A stretch of DNA of 18,454 bases, taken from contig CALDKD010000123.1 in NCBI GenBank assembly GCA_937898885.1, forward strand, positions 1 to 18,454. Reading direction: 5' to 3'. This DNA is from an uncultured Bacteroidales bacterium. GTDB lineage: Bacteria; Bacteroidota; Bacteroidia; Bacteroidales; Bacteroidaceae. The notes beneath the pieces are model-generated. The model saw nothing but the letters and a program-made list of their open reading frames with translations, made no database searches and had not been told where the DNA came from. Shown here in pieces: positions 1-8,726 of this stretch (position 1 is the first letter of the stretch; each line of letters opens with the position of its first letter). The position numbers and the translations under genes are program-made.

Positions 1-952
<952 letters not shown>

Positions 953-1094
953 ATATCTATTTATTTCTTAGCTCGACCCTGACGACCTTAATTCTCTAAA
1001 AGAATCAACGCTCTCGATTATTCTTTCTCGGTACTTGCTTGTACTTTCCTTTCAATCTTTTCAATGAACTTTCCTCTTCTCGCGAAAAGGACTG
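953..1094 (-). other. rRNA operon leader
   Basis: Non-coding stretch between the rRNA promoter and the mature 16S 5' end, presumably transcribed and removed during rRNA processing. It holds small self-complementary pieces such as ATTCT/AGAAT around 1001-1015 and GTAC...GTAC around 1031-1044. I could not identify a convincing boxA antitermination site. Confidence 0.6.
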
Positions 1095-1125
1095 CAAAGA
1101 TAGCGACTTTTTCTTTCCCTCCAAA
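1095..1125 (-). promoter_or_regulatory. rRNA operon promoter (Bacteroidota type)
   Basis: Read on the minus strand, the -33 element TTTG (1122-1125) is followed by exactly 19 bases and then TATCTTTG (1095-1102). This is a perfect fit to the Bacteroidota housekeeping sigma consensus TTTG-N19-TAnnTTTG. Transcription should start near 1088-1091, giving a leader of about 135-140 bases before mature 16S rRNA. The promoter lies in the gap to the divergent chromate-transporter pair, for which no clear promoter of its own was found. Confidence 0.8.
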
Positions 1126-1170
1126 CTTTTTTGCAAGTTTTTTTATAAATTCGTATCACTTTTTTGAAAA

Positions 1171-1713
1171 ATGGTGTCTATCTGGAAAATATTCGGCGTT
1201 TTTGCCAAAATCGGGGCCTTCACGATAGGCGGCGGATACGCCATGATCCCCATCATCGAGGACGAAATGAGGAAACGCGGATGGATTGCAGAAGACGAAC
1301 TCCCGGACATTGTCGTTCTGGCCCAAAGCGCCCCGGGGCTGCTTGCCGTCAACATGGCCATCTTCGCCGGTTATAAGATACGAGGGCTCAAGGGCAGCAT
1401 AGCGGCCACCCTCGGCGCGGTGTTCCCCTCTTTCCTGTCCATCCTCATTATCGCCATGGCCTACAGCGCCTTCAACGAAAATGCAATCGTGCAGAAATTC
1501 TTTATGGGTCTGCGTCCTGTCGCGGTGGCGCTTATCCTCACCCCGATGGTCAGAATGGCGAAGAAGGGCTGCCGGACCTGGTGGGCCTGGGCGCTGATGG
1601 CAATAACCCTGTTTGCTGTGGCATTCCTGAAAATTTCTCCTATATATCTTATAATAGGCACCATCCTGGTGTCCACTGTGATTCTTTGCGCCGGGGAGGG
1701 CGGAAGCAGATGA
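1171..1713 (+). CDS. Chromate-transporter (CHR) family protein, first half-size subunit
   Basis: 180-residue hydrophobic membrane protein, the size of a single CHR domain; full-length ChrA has two. Family signatures are visible: GGGYAMIP at about residues 21-28, a QSAPG-AVN segment at about 53-61, and a GA-x-PSFLS segment before a long membrane helix. CHR proteins export chromate by ion-coupled antiport, but in gut-type anaerobes the natural substrate is not established. The stop codon overlaps the start of the next gene as ATGA, so the two are surely translated together and probably form a hetero-oligomer. The ATG at 1171 has no Shine-Dalgarno and no recognisable TAnnTTTG box upstream; GTG at 1174 is an alternative start. 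Confidence 0.92.
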   Translation: MVSIWKIFGVFAKIGAFTIGGGYAMIPIIEDEMRKRGWIAEDELPDIVVLAQSAPGLLAVNMAIFAGYKIRGLKGSIAATLGAVFPSFLSILIIAMAYSAFNENAIVQKFFMGLRPVAVALILTPMVRMAKKGCRTWWAWALMAITLFAVAFLKISPIYLIIGTILVSTVILCAGEGGSR

Positions 1714-2306
1714 CGGCCCTTCTTCTCAAGATGTTCTGGACGTTCTTCGTCATCGGGGTCTTCAACTTCGGCGGTGGCGGGGCGATGATCTCCCTCATCC
1801 AGACCCAGGTGGTGACACTTCGGGGATGGGTCAGCGAGGAGACCTTCGCCAACATAATAGCCGTCTCCCAGACCACGCCGGGACCGATAGGCATCAACTG
1901 CGCCACATACGTGGGATATCAGGTGATGACGGACAACGGCTACGGCGGCGCGCTTGCGGTCCTGGGTTCGTTGTCCACCACGCTGGCCATCGTCCTCCCC
2001 TCGTTCCTGATCTTCTTCGCGCTGATGAAGTTCTATTCGAAATTCCACACCAACCCCGTGTTCAAGGGGGTGATGGGAGCCCTTACCCCCGTCGTGGCGG
2101 GAATGATAGGAGCGGCGGCGCTGATACTTATGTTCCACGTCGGCTTCGACGGGTTCATCCCCACGCTCGACGTGATTGAGACAAATTTCCCGGACTGGCG
2201 CAGCTGGGCCCTGTTCGCGGCTGCCTTTGCCGCTTCAATGTGGACAAAAACAAGCCCGATATGGATTATCCTCATATCGGGCGTTGCGGGCATTCTTATT
2301 TTCTGA
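1710..2306 (+). CDS. Chromate-transporter (CHR) family protein, second half-size subunit
   Basis: 198 residues, starting at the ATG that overlaps the previous stop (ATGA, 1710-1713). In-frame codons further upstream lie inside the first subunit and are rejected as a start. CHR signatures are NFGGGGAMI near residues 19-27 and QTTPGPIGIN near 51-60. These mirror the first subunit, so the pair looks like an unfused version of two-domain ChrA, of the short-chain type known in Bacillus and other bacteria. It probably forms the antiparallel partner of the 1171 protein. It ends one base before the convergent hexosaminidase gene, and no terminator hairpin separates them. A purine-rich stretch (GGGAGGGCGGAAG) precedes the start. 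Confidence 0.92.
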   Translation: MTALLLKMFWTFFVIGVFNFGGGGAMISLIQTQVVTLRGWVSEETFANIIAVSQTTPGPIGINCATYVGYQVMTDNGYGGALAVLGSLSTTLAIVLPSFLIFFALMKFYSKFHTNPVFKGVMGALTPVVAGMIGAAALILMFHVGFDGFIPTLDVIETNFPDWRSWALFAAAFAASMWTKTSPIWIILISGVAGILIF

Positions 2307-2307
2307 A

Positions 2308-3948
2308 TTATCTCCTGTAATTGACTCCAAGCGCGTCAAGCACCTGATATTCGTGTCCCGTCGCGGCATTGAAGAACCTGTCATAGTCCCTGATGTCGGG
2401 AGAGCACCACTGCACCTCGCTCAGCGCAAGCATACGCGGCAGAAGCATATATTCGAGGTGCTCCGGCGTTGAGATATATTCTGTCCAGAGATTCGCCTGG
2501 ACGCCGAGGACGTGATGCTGCGCATCCTCGGGGATCTGGTCGAAGGGATCGAGACTGTAGATCTTCTCCAGAGTCACTGCACCTTTTGGATTATTGGTTA
2601 TTCCCAACGGCTCGTTCTCAAGGTCCGGGGACTGCGCATAGTCAAGGTAGCAGTAATTGTTGGGCGACATTATCACGTCATACCCCATCTGGGCAGCCTT
2701 TATGCCTCCTGAAGCGCCGCGCCAGCTCATCACCGTCGCGCCCTGGGCAAGTTCGCCTTCGAGAATTTCGTCCCAACCGATGATTCTTTTGCCTTTGGTG
2801 GCAAGGAACTCCTGCATGCGCGCGGTCACGTAATTCTGGAGGCGCTGCTCCTTCGTGGCATTCTCGTCGGTCTTGAGCCCGAGCTTCTTTATGAGGGCCT
2901 GGCAGTCCGGACATTTCTCCCATTCTCCCTTCTTGCACTCGTCCCCGCCGATATTGAAGTATTCTGAAGGGAACAGGTCGGCAACTTCTCCCACCACATC
3001 CTCAAGGAAGGCGAAGGTCGTCTCCTTTCCGGGGCAGAGCGCCTCGCGGGCGATACCCCACTTGGTGCGGACGGAATAGGGGCCTCCTGTGCATCCGAGG
3101 TAAGGATATGCCGTCAGAGCCGCGACCATATGGCCCGGGAGGTCTATCTCGGGGATAATGGTTATGCCGAGATTCTCCGCATAGGCCACGATCTCGCGGA
3201 TCTCGTCCTGGGTATAGAAACCTCCGTAACGGATGCCGTCGTTGGAGTTCCTGTCCCTGCCGATCTGGGTGCCGTCACGCCAGCCTCCGACCTCGGTGAG
3301 ACGCGGATATTTCTTTATCTCGATCCTCCAGCCCTGGTCGTCGGATATATGCCAGTGAAGGCGGTTGAGCTTATATGCGGACATCACGTTCAGGACTCTC
3401 TTGATCTCGTCCTTGCCGAAGAAATGGCGGGCCTCGTCAATCAGCACACCGCGATATGCAAACCTGGGGGAGTCCTTGACCGTGCAGCAAGGTATGCGCC
3501 ATCTCTCTTTGCAGGCTCGCACATCTCCGTATACGGCGGCAGGGAGCATCTGCTTGATGGTCTGGACGGCATAGAAATATCCGTTGAAGTCGCAGGCCTT
3601 CACCTGCACGGATTTGTCCGAAACGTAAAGTTCGTAGCCCTCCGAAGGAATTGTATCATCATCGATGAAGTAGATTCCGGCAGCGCCTTCTTCCACCCTG
3701 GACTTCCTGCAAGTGACGGCACTCAGCTGGTCGGCAAAGACGGAGAGCATCTCCCTCGTCCTCTTGTCGGACACCTCGGAGAGGTTGAAATCGGCGCCCT
3801 TGATATTGAAAGTGCCCTCCGAAACCTCATAATACTGCGGTGCGGGCACGATACCGGCCATTATCTCGGAATTTGTCGCCCTGCCCGCACATCCTGCGAA
3901 CGGCAGCGACGCCGCCACTGCGGCAATGATTGCGAAAAGATGTTTCAT
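2308..3948 (-). CDS. GH20 beta-N-acetylhexosaminidase, lipoprotein
   Basis: 546 residues. An N-terminal lipoprotein signal ends in FAGC (lipid Cys20), so the enzyme should be anchored in the periplasm or at the surface. Residues about 31-158 form the small GH20b domain and about 161-510 the GH20 TIM barrel. The signature HWHISDDQGWR (198-208) and EIDLPGHM (267-274) are present, and the catalytic Asp-Glu pair is D336-E337 in NIGGDE, where Asp assists the substrate N-acetyl group and Glu is the acid. It should release terminal GlcNAc/GalNAc from host glycans or chitin-like oligomers. Many such enzymes sit in polysaccharide utilisation loci, but no SusC/SusD is seen here. The gene has its own -7 box and a leader of about 12 bases. 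Confidence 0.96.
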   Translation of the reverse strand: MKHLFAIIAAVAASLPFAGCAGRATNSEIMAGIVPAPQYYEVSEGTFNIKGADFNLSEVSDKRTREMLSVFADQLSAVTCRKSRVEEGAAGIYFIDDDTIPSEGYELYVSDKSVQVKACDFNGYFYAVQTIKQMLPAAVYGDVRACKERWRIPCCTVKDSPRFAYRGVLIDEARHFFGKDEIKRVLNVMSAYKLNRLHWHISDDQGWRIEIKKYPRLTEVGGWRDGTQIGRDRNSNDGIRYGGFYTQDEIREIVAYAENLGITIIPEIDLPGHMVAALTAYPYLGCTGGPYSVRTKWGIAREALCPGKETTFAFLEDVVGEVADLFPSEYFNIGGDECKKGEWEKCPDCQALIKKLGLKTDENATKEQRLQNYVTARMQEFLATKGKRIIGWDEILEGELAQGATVMSWRGASGGIKAAQMGYDVIMSPNNYCYLDYAQSPDLENEPLGITNNPKGAVTLEKIYSLDPFDQIPEDAQHHVLGVQANLWTEYISTPEHLEYMLLPRMLALSEVQWCSPDIRDYDRFFNAATGHEYQVLDALGVNYRR

Positions 3949-3967
3949 AGTATTTTATGATGATACA

Positions 3968-4000
3968 CAAAGATAGACAAAAAATTAATGGCGCCCGAAA
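3968..4000 (-). promoter_or_regulatory. Promoter of the hexosaminidase gene
   Basis: On the minus strand TATCTTTG (3968-3975) matches the Bacteroidota -7 box TAnnTTTG. The -33 element is weak: TTTC at 3997-4000 after 21 bases. The predicted start lies about 12 bases before the ATG at 3948. The weak -33 falls inside the terminator hairpin of the upstream gene pair. Confidence 0.6.
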
Positions 4001-4017
4001 TCGGACGCCAATTAATT
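3979..4017 (-). terminator. Intrinsic terminator of the flippase-cyclophilin operon
   Basis: The arms AATTAAT-GGCG (3983-3993) and CGCC-AATTAATT (4006-4017) pair with one bulged base, and the inner CCG/CGG pair around AAAT extends the stem. Read on the minus strand, the hairpin is followed directly by a run of T (complement of the A run at 3979-3984). It lies about 65 bases after the cyclophilin stop and abuts the next promoter. Confidence 0.8.
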
Positions 4018-4024
4018 CTAACCT

Positions 4025-4062
4025 AAATTAACCTATGAAAAAACTATTCGATTGGTTAATTT
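4025..4062. repeat. 9-bp perfect inverted repeat after the cyclophilin gene
   Basis: AAATTAACC (4025-4033) and GGTTAATTT (4054-4062) are exact reverse complements around a 20-base loop. TAACCTA also occurs twice directly (4019-4025 and 4029-4035). The loop contains an ATG (4035) opening a 20-codon plus-strand frame to 4097. Its role is unknown: it may be an mRNA 3' stem, an operator-like site or a micro-gene translation start. Confidence 0.45.
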
Positions 4063-4079
4063 GCAAGACGCGTGCCAAA

Positions 4080-4769
4080 CTATTCGGATTCGTCTAAAGT
4101 TATTGTAATTATTTTTACCTCCCCGACAGGGCAGTCCTTTGCGTCGGTCTCAACGGCGGCAATCTTGTCCACGACGTCAAGTCCGCTGATCGTTTCCCCG
4201 AAGACGGTGTACGCTCCGTCAAGCTGTGCGCAGGAAACCGGATCGTGTACGATATAGAACTGAGAGCCGCTCGACTCCTTGAAAGGATTCACGGTGTCTC
4301 CCCTGCGTGCGGCTGCAAGCGCTCCTTTCTTGTGGGTATGCGCGGGCAGGATCTCAGCGGGGATGGTGTAGTCCGGACCGCCCGTGCCGAATTTTGCCTT
4401 GTTCGCGATATCCTTCGAGAGAGGGTCTCCGGTCTGAATCATGAAGCCCTTGATAACCCTGTGGAACAGGACCTTGTCGTAGTAGCCGGAAAGCGCGAGT
4501 TTCGCGAAGTTGTTGCGGTGGAGCGGCGTGTCCCCGTAGAGGCGAACCTTGATTGTGCCCATATTGGTCACGATGTCGAAGACGGGCTCCTCGGGAAGCT
4601 GGGAGAGTCTGTCCATGATTTTCTGCTCTTTCTGGGCCGCTGCAACGGAATCGGCGCGTGCCTGCTGCGCTGCGGCTTCAGCCTCCTGTGCTTTCCTGGC
4701 GTTGTTTCCACAACCTGTAAGTGCAACCGCTGCAACGCAGCAGAAGATGATGCTCAATGTCTTTTTCAT
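4080..4769 (-). CDS. Cyclophilin-type peptidyl-prolyl isomerase, lipoprotein
   Basis: 229 residues from the ATG at 4769. A frame extending to 4850 exists but would lie inside the flippase gene, whereas the 4769 start gives a proper lipoprotein signal ending ALTGC (Cys20) and an ATGA overlap with the flippase stop. Residues about 24-55 are Ala/Gln/Lys-rich and probably a helical linker. The cyclophilin domain runs from about 63 to 226, with FHRVIKGFMIQTGDP (102-116) holding active-site Arg104, Phe109 and Gln112, and GSQFYI at 168-173. It should catalyse proline cis-trans isomerisation of envelope proteins outside the cytoplasm. It is the last gene of its operon and a hairpin terminator follows. 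Confidence 0.96.
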   Translation of the reverse strand: MKKTLSIIFCCVAAVALTGCGNNARKAQEAEAAAQQARADSVAAAQKEQKIMDRLSQLPEEPVFDIVTNMGTIKVRLYGDTPLHRNNFAKLALSGYYDKVLFHRVIKGFMIQTGDPLSKDIANKAKFGTGGPDYTIPAEILPAHTHKKGALAAARRGDTVNPFKESSGSQFYIVHDPVSCAQLDGAYTVFGETISGLDVVDKIAAVETDAKDCPVGEVKIITITLDESE

Positions 4770-6232
4770 GATTTCTGAGTTTTTATCAATTTCCAAACAA
4801 AATATGCATAGCTGAGAAGAAGGAGGGTGCCGGCGGCGAGAAGGAGCCACTCGGCTGCACCGGCCTTCGCTATCTCCGTATAGATGAAATAATATGCGCC
4901 CGCAATCACCGCGAACGTGCCGATGGTGCGCATATCATAGTGGATGGGATACTTCTTCTGGCCGAGCAGATAGCTTATCAGCATGGCCGTGCCATAGCCG
5001 GCAAGTCCTCCCCAGGCACAGGCCCAGTACCCGATCTTCGGGACAAAGATGACGTTGATTGCTATCATGAGGGCCACGGCGATGGCGTTGATGATTGCTC
5101 CCCACCAGGTCTGGTCGGTGAGCTTGTACCAGAACGAAAGGTTGAAATAGATGCCCATGAACAGTTCGGCGAGCATCACGACCGGCACCACGCCGAGCCC
5201 CTGCCAGTAGCTTCTGCCAATGAGGTATTTGAGCAGGGGAAGGTAGAAAATGACTGCAAGGAACGCCAGGAGCGAGATGATGATGAACCATTTCATGCCC
5301 TCGGCGAGGGTCTCGTCCTTGTCCTTGTGCTTCGAAGCGCCGAAGACGATGGGTTCATAGGCATACCTGAAGGCCTGGACCAGCATCGACATTATCATCG
5401 CTATCTTGACGCATCCACCGTATATGCCAAGCTGGACGCGGCCTTCCTGCCCCGGCATAAGTGTCGGGAAAAGAATCTTGTCCGCCACCTGGTTGAGGAT
5501 TCCCACGACGCTGAGGAGCAGAAGGGGCCAGGTGTACCTGAGCATCCTGCGGCACAGGGCAGGATCGAACTTGAGCCGCAGCGACCTGAGCTCAGGGATG
5601 AAGCCGAAGGTGACGCAGGCCGTGCAGACAAGGTTGATGAAGAATATGAACCCTACTCCGCCGTCATACCTTGCGAAGGCCTCCTCGAGGGCTGGGAAAC
5701 GGCCGAAGAGATGGGGAAGGCCGAGGAAGACGAGCAGATTGAGAATGATGCTGGCGAATATGAAGGACAGCTTCAGCGTCACGAACTTGAGTGGCCTCTT
5801 CTGCTGGCGCAGGCGGGCGAAGATGACTGCCTGGAAGGAGTCGAGGGCCGTTATGATGGCAAAGCAGCCTATGTATTCGGGATGCGCTCCGTACCCGAGT
5901 CCGTTTGAAATGGGCTTCAGGAACGCGAACATCAGTATCAGGAATGCGACTGCGACGGCCCCCACCATCTTGAGGGAGGTGGAAAAGACGTTCTCCGGAG
6001 ATTCTTCCTCCTTTCCCGAGAAACGGAAGAAGGTGGTCTCCATGCCGAAGGTCAGAAGGGATACGAGAAGTGCCGTCCAGGCATACAGATTGGTGAAAAT
6101 GCCGTATCCGCCGCTCTCTGCGGGGAAGATATGCAGATAAAGGACTACGCTCAGCAGATAGTTGAGAAATCTTCCTATTATGCTGCTCAGGCCGTAGATG
6201 GCCGTATCTTTGGCAAGGGATTTGAGGTTCAT
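4766..6232 (-). CDS. Wzx/MATE-type polysaccharide (O-antigen) flippase
   Basis: 488 residues with about 12-14 hydrophobic segments, alternating with short basic loops. The N-terminus (MNLKSLAKDTAIYGLSSIIG) is typical of the polysaccharide-transport branch of the MOP superfamily. Such proteins flip undecaprenyl-linked oligosaccharides across the inner membrane. No glycosyltransferase or polymerase gene is adjacent, so this is an orphan flippase and the cargo cannot be told from context. Its stop overlaps the cyclophilin start by four bases, so the two are co-expressed. A TATTTTTG box at 6241-6248 lies only 8 bases before the ATG, so the mRNA may be almost leaderless. MurJ-like lipid II flipping is less likely but not excluded. 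Confidence 0.9.
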   Translation of the reverse strand: MNLKSLAKDTAIYGLSSIIGRFLNYLLSVVLYLHIFPAESGGYGIFTNLYAWTALLVSLLTFGMETTFFRFSGKEEESPENVFSTSLKMVGAVAVAFLILMFAFLKPISNGLGYGAHPEYIGCFAIITALDSFQAVIFARLRQQKRPLKFVTLKLSFIFASIILNLLVFLGLPHLFGRFPALEEAFARYDGGVGFIFFINLVCTACVTFGFIPELRSLRLKFDPALCRRMLRYTWPLLLLSVVGILNQVADKILFPTLMPGQEGRVQLGIYGGCVKIAMIMSMLVQAFRYAYEPIVFGASKHKDKDETLAEGMKWFIIISLLAFLAVIFYLPLLKYLIGRSYWQGLGVVPVVMLAELFMGIYFNLSFWYKLTDQTWWGAIINAIAVALMIAINVIFVPKIGYWACAWGGLAGYGTAMLISYLLGQKKYPIHYDMRTIGTFAVIAGAYYFIYTEIAKAGAAEWLLLAAGTLLLLSYAYFVWKLIKTQKS

Positions 6233-6240
6233 AGTATGTG

Positions 6241-6277
6241 CAAAAATAACAATTAATTGAATTTAATGCTATATTTG
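6241..6277. promoter_or_regulatory. Divergent promoters for the flippase and HAD-GH3-PlsC operons
   Basis: Two -7 boxes fit TAnnTTTG: TATTTTTG on the minus strand (complement of 6241-6248) for the flippase, and TATATTTG on the plus strand (6270-6277) for the HAD operon. Neither has a clear TTTG at the -33 distance. The whole divergent gap is only 68 bases, so the two polymerases would compete. The predicted leader is about 17-20 bases toward the HAD gene and nearly none toward the flippase. Confidence 0.55.
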
Positions 6278-6300
6278 TCACCGCACAAGTACTGAAACCT

Positions 6301-6924
6301 ATGGAGATCAAAGCCGTAATCTTCGACCTTGACGGCACGCTGTACGACAACAGCAAGCTCGCCAGGCGTCTGATATTCCACAGCCTGGGGAGAATGCGCA
6401 TGCTGTATGCGGAACGAATGTCCCGCCTTCATATGTCCGGAAGGTTTTTCGGACGCAAGGGCGCCGTCTACGAACAACTTTTCAAAAGAATTTCATTGAT
6501 GACCGGAGTTTCCGAGGAAAAGGCCTCCGCATGGTATTGGGAGACCTTCATGCCTCTTCAGGTCAAGATGCTCAAGAAGCATTTTCACCGCAAGCCCTGG
6601 GTGGACAAGACCCTCTCCGAACTGCGGGAGAAGGGCATCAAGCTTGCCTGTTTCTCCGAATACAGCTTCATACGGGAGAAATTGAAGGCCCTCGACATCA
6701 ATCCCGACCTTTTCGACCTGTTGATCGATGCGCCCACTGCCGGCGGGTGCAAACCCTGCCGCAAGGCATTTATGTACGTCGCCGCCAAGCTCGACACCTA
6801 CCCGGCCGACATCCTGATGGTCGGCGACAGGGAGGATACGGACGGAGCCGGGGCGGAATCGGCCAACATGCAATTCCTTCTGGTGCCCAAGCAGGACACC
6901 GAAACACTTGACCTATGCGTGTAA
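6301..6924 (+). CDS. HAD-superfamily hydrolase
   Basis: 207 residues, cytoplasmic. HAD motif I is FDLDGTLYD with nucleophile Asp9 and general acid Asp11. Motif II is Ser119 in CFSEYS, motif III Lys151 in CKP, and motif IV GDREDTD (175-181) for Mg2+. The helical cap between about 18 and 95 makes it a C1-type enzyme resembling phosphoglycolate phosphatase or beta-phosphoglucomutase relatives. The substrate cannot be assigned. It is the first gene of an operon whose next two genes look like lipid or acyl chemistry, and the next start codon lies 10 bases inside this gene. A phosphatase acting on an intermediate or on pyrophosphate-linked metabolites of that pathway is only a guess. Confidence 0.93.
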   Translation: MEIKAVIFDLDGTLYDNSKLARRLIFHSLGRMRMLYAERMSRLHMSGRFFGRKGAVYEQLFKRISLMTGVSEEKASAWYWETFMPLQVKMLKKHFHRKPWVDKTLSELREKGIKLACFSEYSFIREKLKALDINPDLFDLLIDAPTAGGCKPCRKAFMYVAAKLDTYPADILMVGDREDTDGAGAESANMQFLLVPKQDTETLDLCV

Positions 6925-8717
6925 ACAATGAAAAGACGACCGGGCTCATCCCCGGCATACTGCTGTGGGCTGCAGCATCCTCGGAGATGAACAAGCTCAG
7001 GCAGGCCAGCATATTCCCCCGCAAGGCACAGGCATCCACCCTTCGCCACATACTTGAGTCCGCAAAGGACTCCGAATATGGTAAAGAGCACCATTTTCCC
7101 GAAATTCTCTCCGCTAAATCGGACCATCAGCTGTACGAGCTCTACCGCAAGTACAACAAGCCCACCGAGTTCGAGGACTACCGCCCATACGTGAACCGGA
7201 TGAAGGCCGGAGCCGGCGACATCCTTTTCGCAGGGAAGCCCGCATTGTACGGGACCACTTCCGGCAGCACCGGAGAACCCAAGTACGTGCCCATCACAAT
7301 GGAGTACCTGAACAATGTGTACGGCAAGATGACGAGGATGTGGATGTTCAATTTCTTCCGTCAGAGGCCCGGTGTCTTCACGGGGAAGTTCTTCTCTGTC
7401 GTCGGCAAGCAGGTGGAGGGACGCACAGAAGACGGGACCGTCTACGGATCCGTATCCGGATTCAACACAAAGTTCGCCCCGAAATTCATCAAGGACCTTT
7501 TCGTCGCTCCCGTCGAACTGTACAATATCGAGGACTACGGCGCCCGCAACTATGCCCTCATGCGCTTTGCCATAGAGCACAACGTGACCATCTGGATCGC
7601 TCCCAATCCCAGCACGGTCGTGGAGTTCCAGAACACCGTGGACAAATGGCTGGACGAGTTCATCGAAGACATAGGCAACGGCACTCTTTCCGACAAGGTG
7701 CCCATTCCGGATGATATCCGAAAGGCCGTCACCCCCCTTCTGAAACCCAACCCCGACAGGGCTTTCGAACTGAGGGCTCTCCAGTCCCAGTACGACAGGG
7801 TCCTTCCCCGGCAATATTGGCCCAATCTGAAGATCGTCAGCACCTGGAGATGCGGCAACACGCAGATCTATCTCAAGAAAATGGCTGACTACTTCACCGA
7901 AAAGACCCTGCACAAGGAACTCGGATACTTTGCGACCGAATGCCGCTTCGGCCTTGTCCTTGACGACTCGATAGAGACTACCCTGATGCCGCATATGCAT
8001 TTCTACGAGTTCAAGAGGGAACGTGACCTCGAGGATCCGGAAGCGCCGTTCTACAATCTCTACGAGCTCAAGGAAGGCGAGCGCTACTGCCCTTATGTCA
8101 CGACATTGTCGGGACTCTACCGGTACAACATGAACGACATCATCCAGGTTGGCCCGGCATATCTGAACACGCCGCGCGTGCATATGGTCCAGAAAGTGAA
8201 CGGCATCGTATCCATCACCGGCGAGAAGCTCTACGAGGACCAGTTCATCAAAGCCGTCGATATGGCGCAGGAGTCAACGGGAATGAAGTTGAGCTACTAC
8301 ACCGGGTACGTCAACCTCCAGGAATCCCGCTACGACTGGTATTTCGAATTCTTCGACCGCAGCGTCAACCAGAAACGCGCGGAACAGTTCGCCGCCATTG
8401 TGGACGCCAATCTCAAGAACCTCAACATTGAATACGAATCGAAACGCAACAGCTTCCGGCTGAAGGACCCTGCCGTGTTCCTGCTTGAGGCCAACGCCTT
8501 CGACAAGTTCAAGGCGTTCATACTCAACAAGACGCATAGGGATGCCTCACGGTTCAAGCCGAACGTCCTTGCGCAGAATGAGGAGAACCACGCCGTGATC
8601 AACAGCCTGATACTGCGCATTCAGGAAAAGAAGGACGCTTTTGTCGAAAAGAGGGCGTCCCGCAAGGAAAGAAGGGCAGCGAGGAGAGAAAAAAACAGCA
8701 AGGAAAAAGCAGAATAA
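6915..8717 (+). CDS. GH3-type acyl-acid amido synthetase (GH3 auxin-responsive promoter family)
   Basis: 600 residues. GH3 enzymes belong to the adenylate-forming superfamily: they activate a carboxylic acid with ATP and transfer it to an amine, typically an amino acid. Visible motifs are the nucleotide-binding loop TTSGSTGEPK (114-123), GYFATEC (337-343, matching the GYASSE-like adenine motif) and GLYRYNMNDII (400-410, matching the YRYxxGD motif), followed by Lys438 in GEKLYED. The ATG at 6915 overlaps the HAD gene by 10 bases and supplies the N-terminal helices expected of bacterial members. Residues about 572-600 form a very basic Arg/Lys/Glu tail that is not part of the domain and might bind membrane or RNA. 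The substrate is unknown; the PlsC-like gene 9 bases downstream suggests a fatty acid or lipid. Confidence 0.93.
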   Translation: MRVNNEKTTGLIPGILLWAAASSEMNKLRQASIFPRKAQASTLRHILESAKDSEYGKEHHFPEILSAKSDHQLYELYRKYNKPTEFEDYRPYVNRMKAGAGDILFAGKPALYGTTSGSTGEPKYVPITMEYLNNVYGKMTRMWMFNFFRQRPGVFTGKFFSVVGKQVEGRTEDGTVYGSVSGFNTKFAPKFIKDLFVAPVELYNIEDYGARNYALMRFAIEHNVTIWIAPNPSTVVEFQNTVDKWLDEFIEDIGNGTLSDKVPIPDDIRKAVTPLLKPNPDRAFELRALQSQYDRVLPRQYWPNLKIVSTWRCGNTQIYLKKMADYFTEKTLHKELGYFATECRFGLVLDDSIETTLMPHMHFYEFKRERDLEDPEAPFYNLYELKEGERYCPYVTTLSGLYRYNMNDIIQVGPAYLNTPRVHMVQKVNGIVSITGEKLYEDQFIKAVDMAQESTGMKLSYYTGYVNLQESRYDWYFEFFDRSVNQKRAEQFAAIVDANLKNLNIEYESKRNSFRLKDPAVFLLEANAFDKFKAFILNKTHRDASRFKPNVLAQNEENHAVINSLILRIQEKKDAFVEKRASRKERRAARREKNSKEKAE

Positions 8718-8726
8718 TCGTTTGAA

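Noticed and set aside
1126..1170. A promoter for the chromate-transporter pair
   Set aside because: TTTG at 1130-1133 with TATCACTT 20 bases on has the right spacing, but the second box mismatches the consensus at several positions.
3130..3960. A 276-codon plus-strand frame antisense to the hexosaminidase
   Set aside because: The minus-strand GH20 frame has the catalytic and signature motifs; this frame has none and ends across the hexosaminidase promoter.
4940..5908. A 322-codon plus-strand frame antisense to the flippase
   Set aside because: Its composition is Glu/Asp/Gly-rich, as expected from reading hydrophobic codons backwards. The flippase frame is clearly the real one.
6798..8183. 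A 461-codon minus-strand open frame antisense to the GH3 gene
   Set aside because: It is a shadow of G+C-rich codons. The GH3 frame carries all family motifs, and the antisense translation resembles no protein family and lacks a sensible start context.
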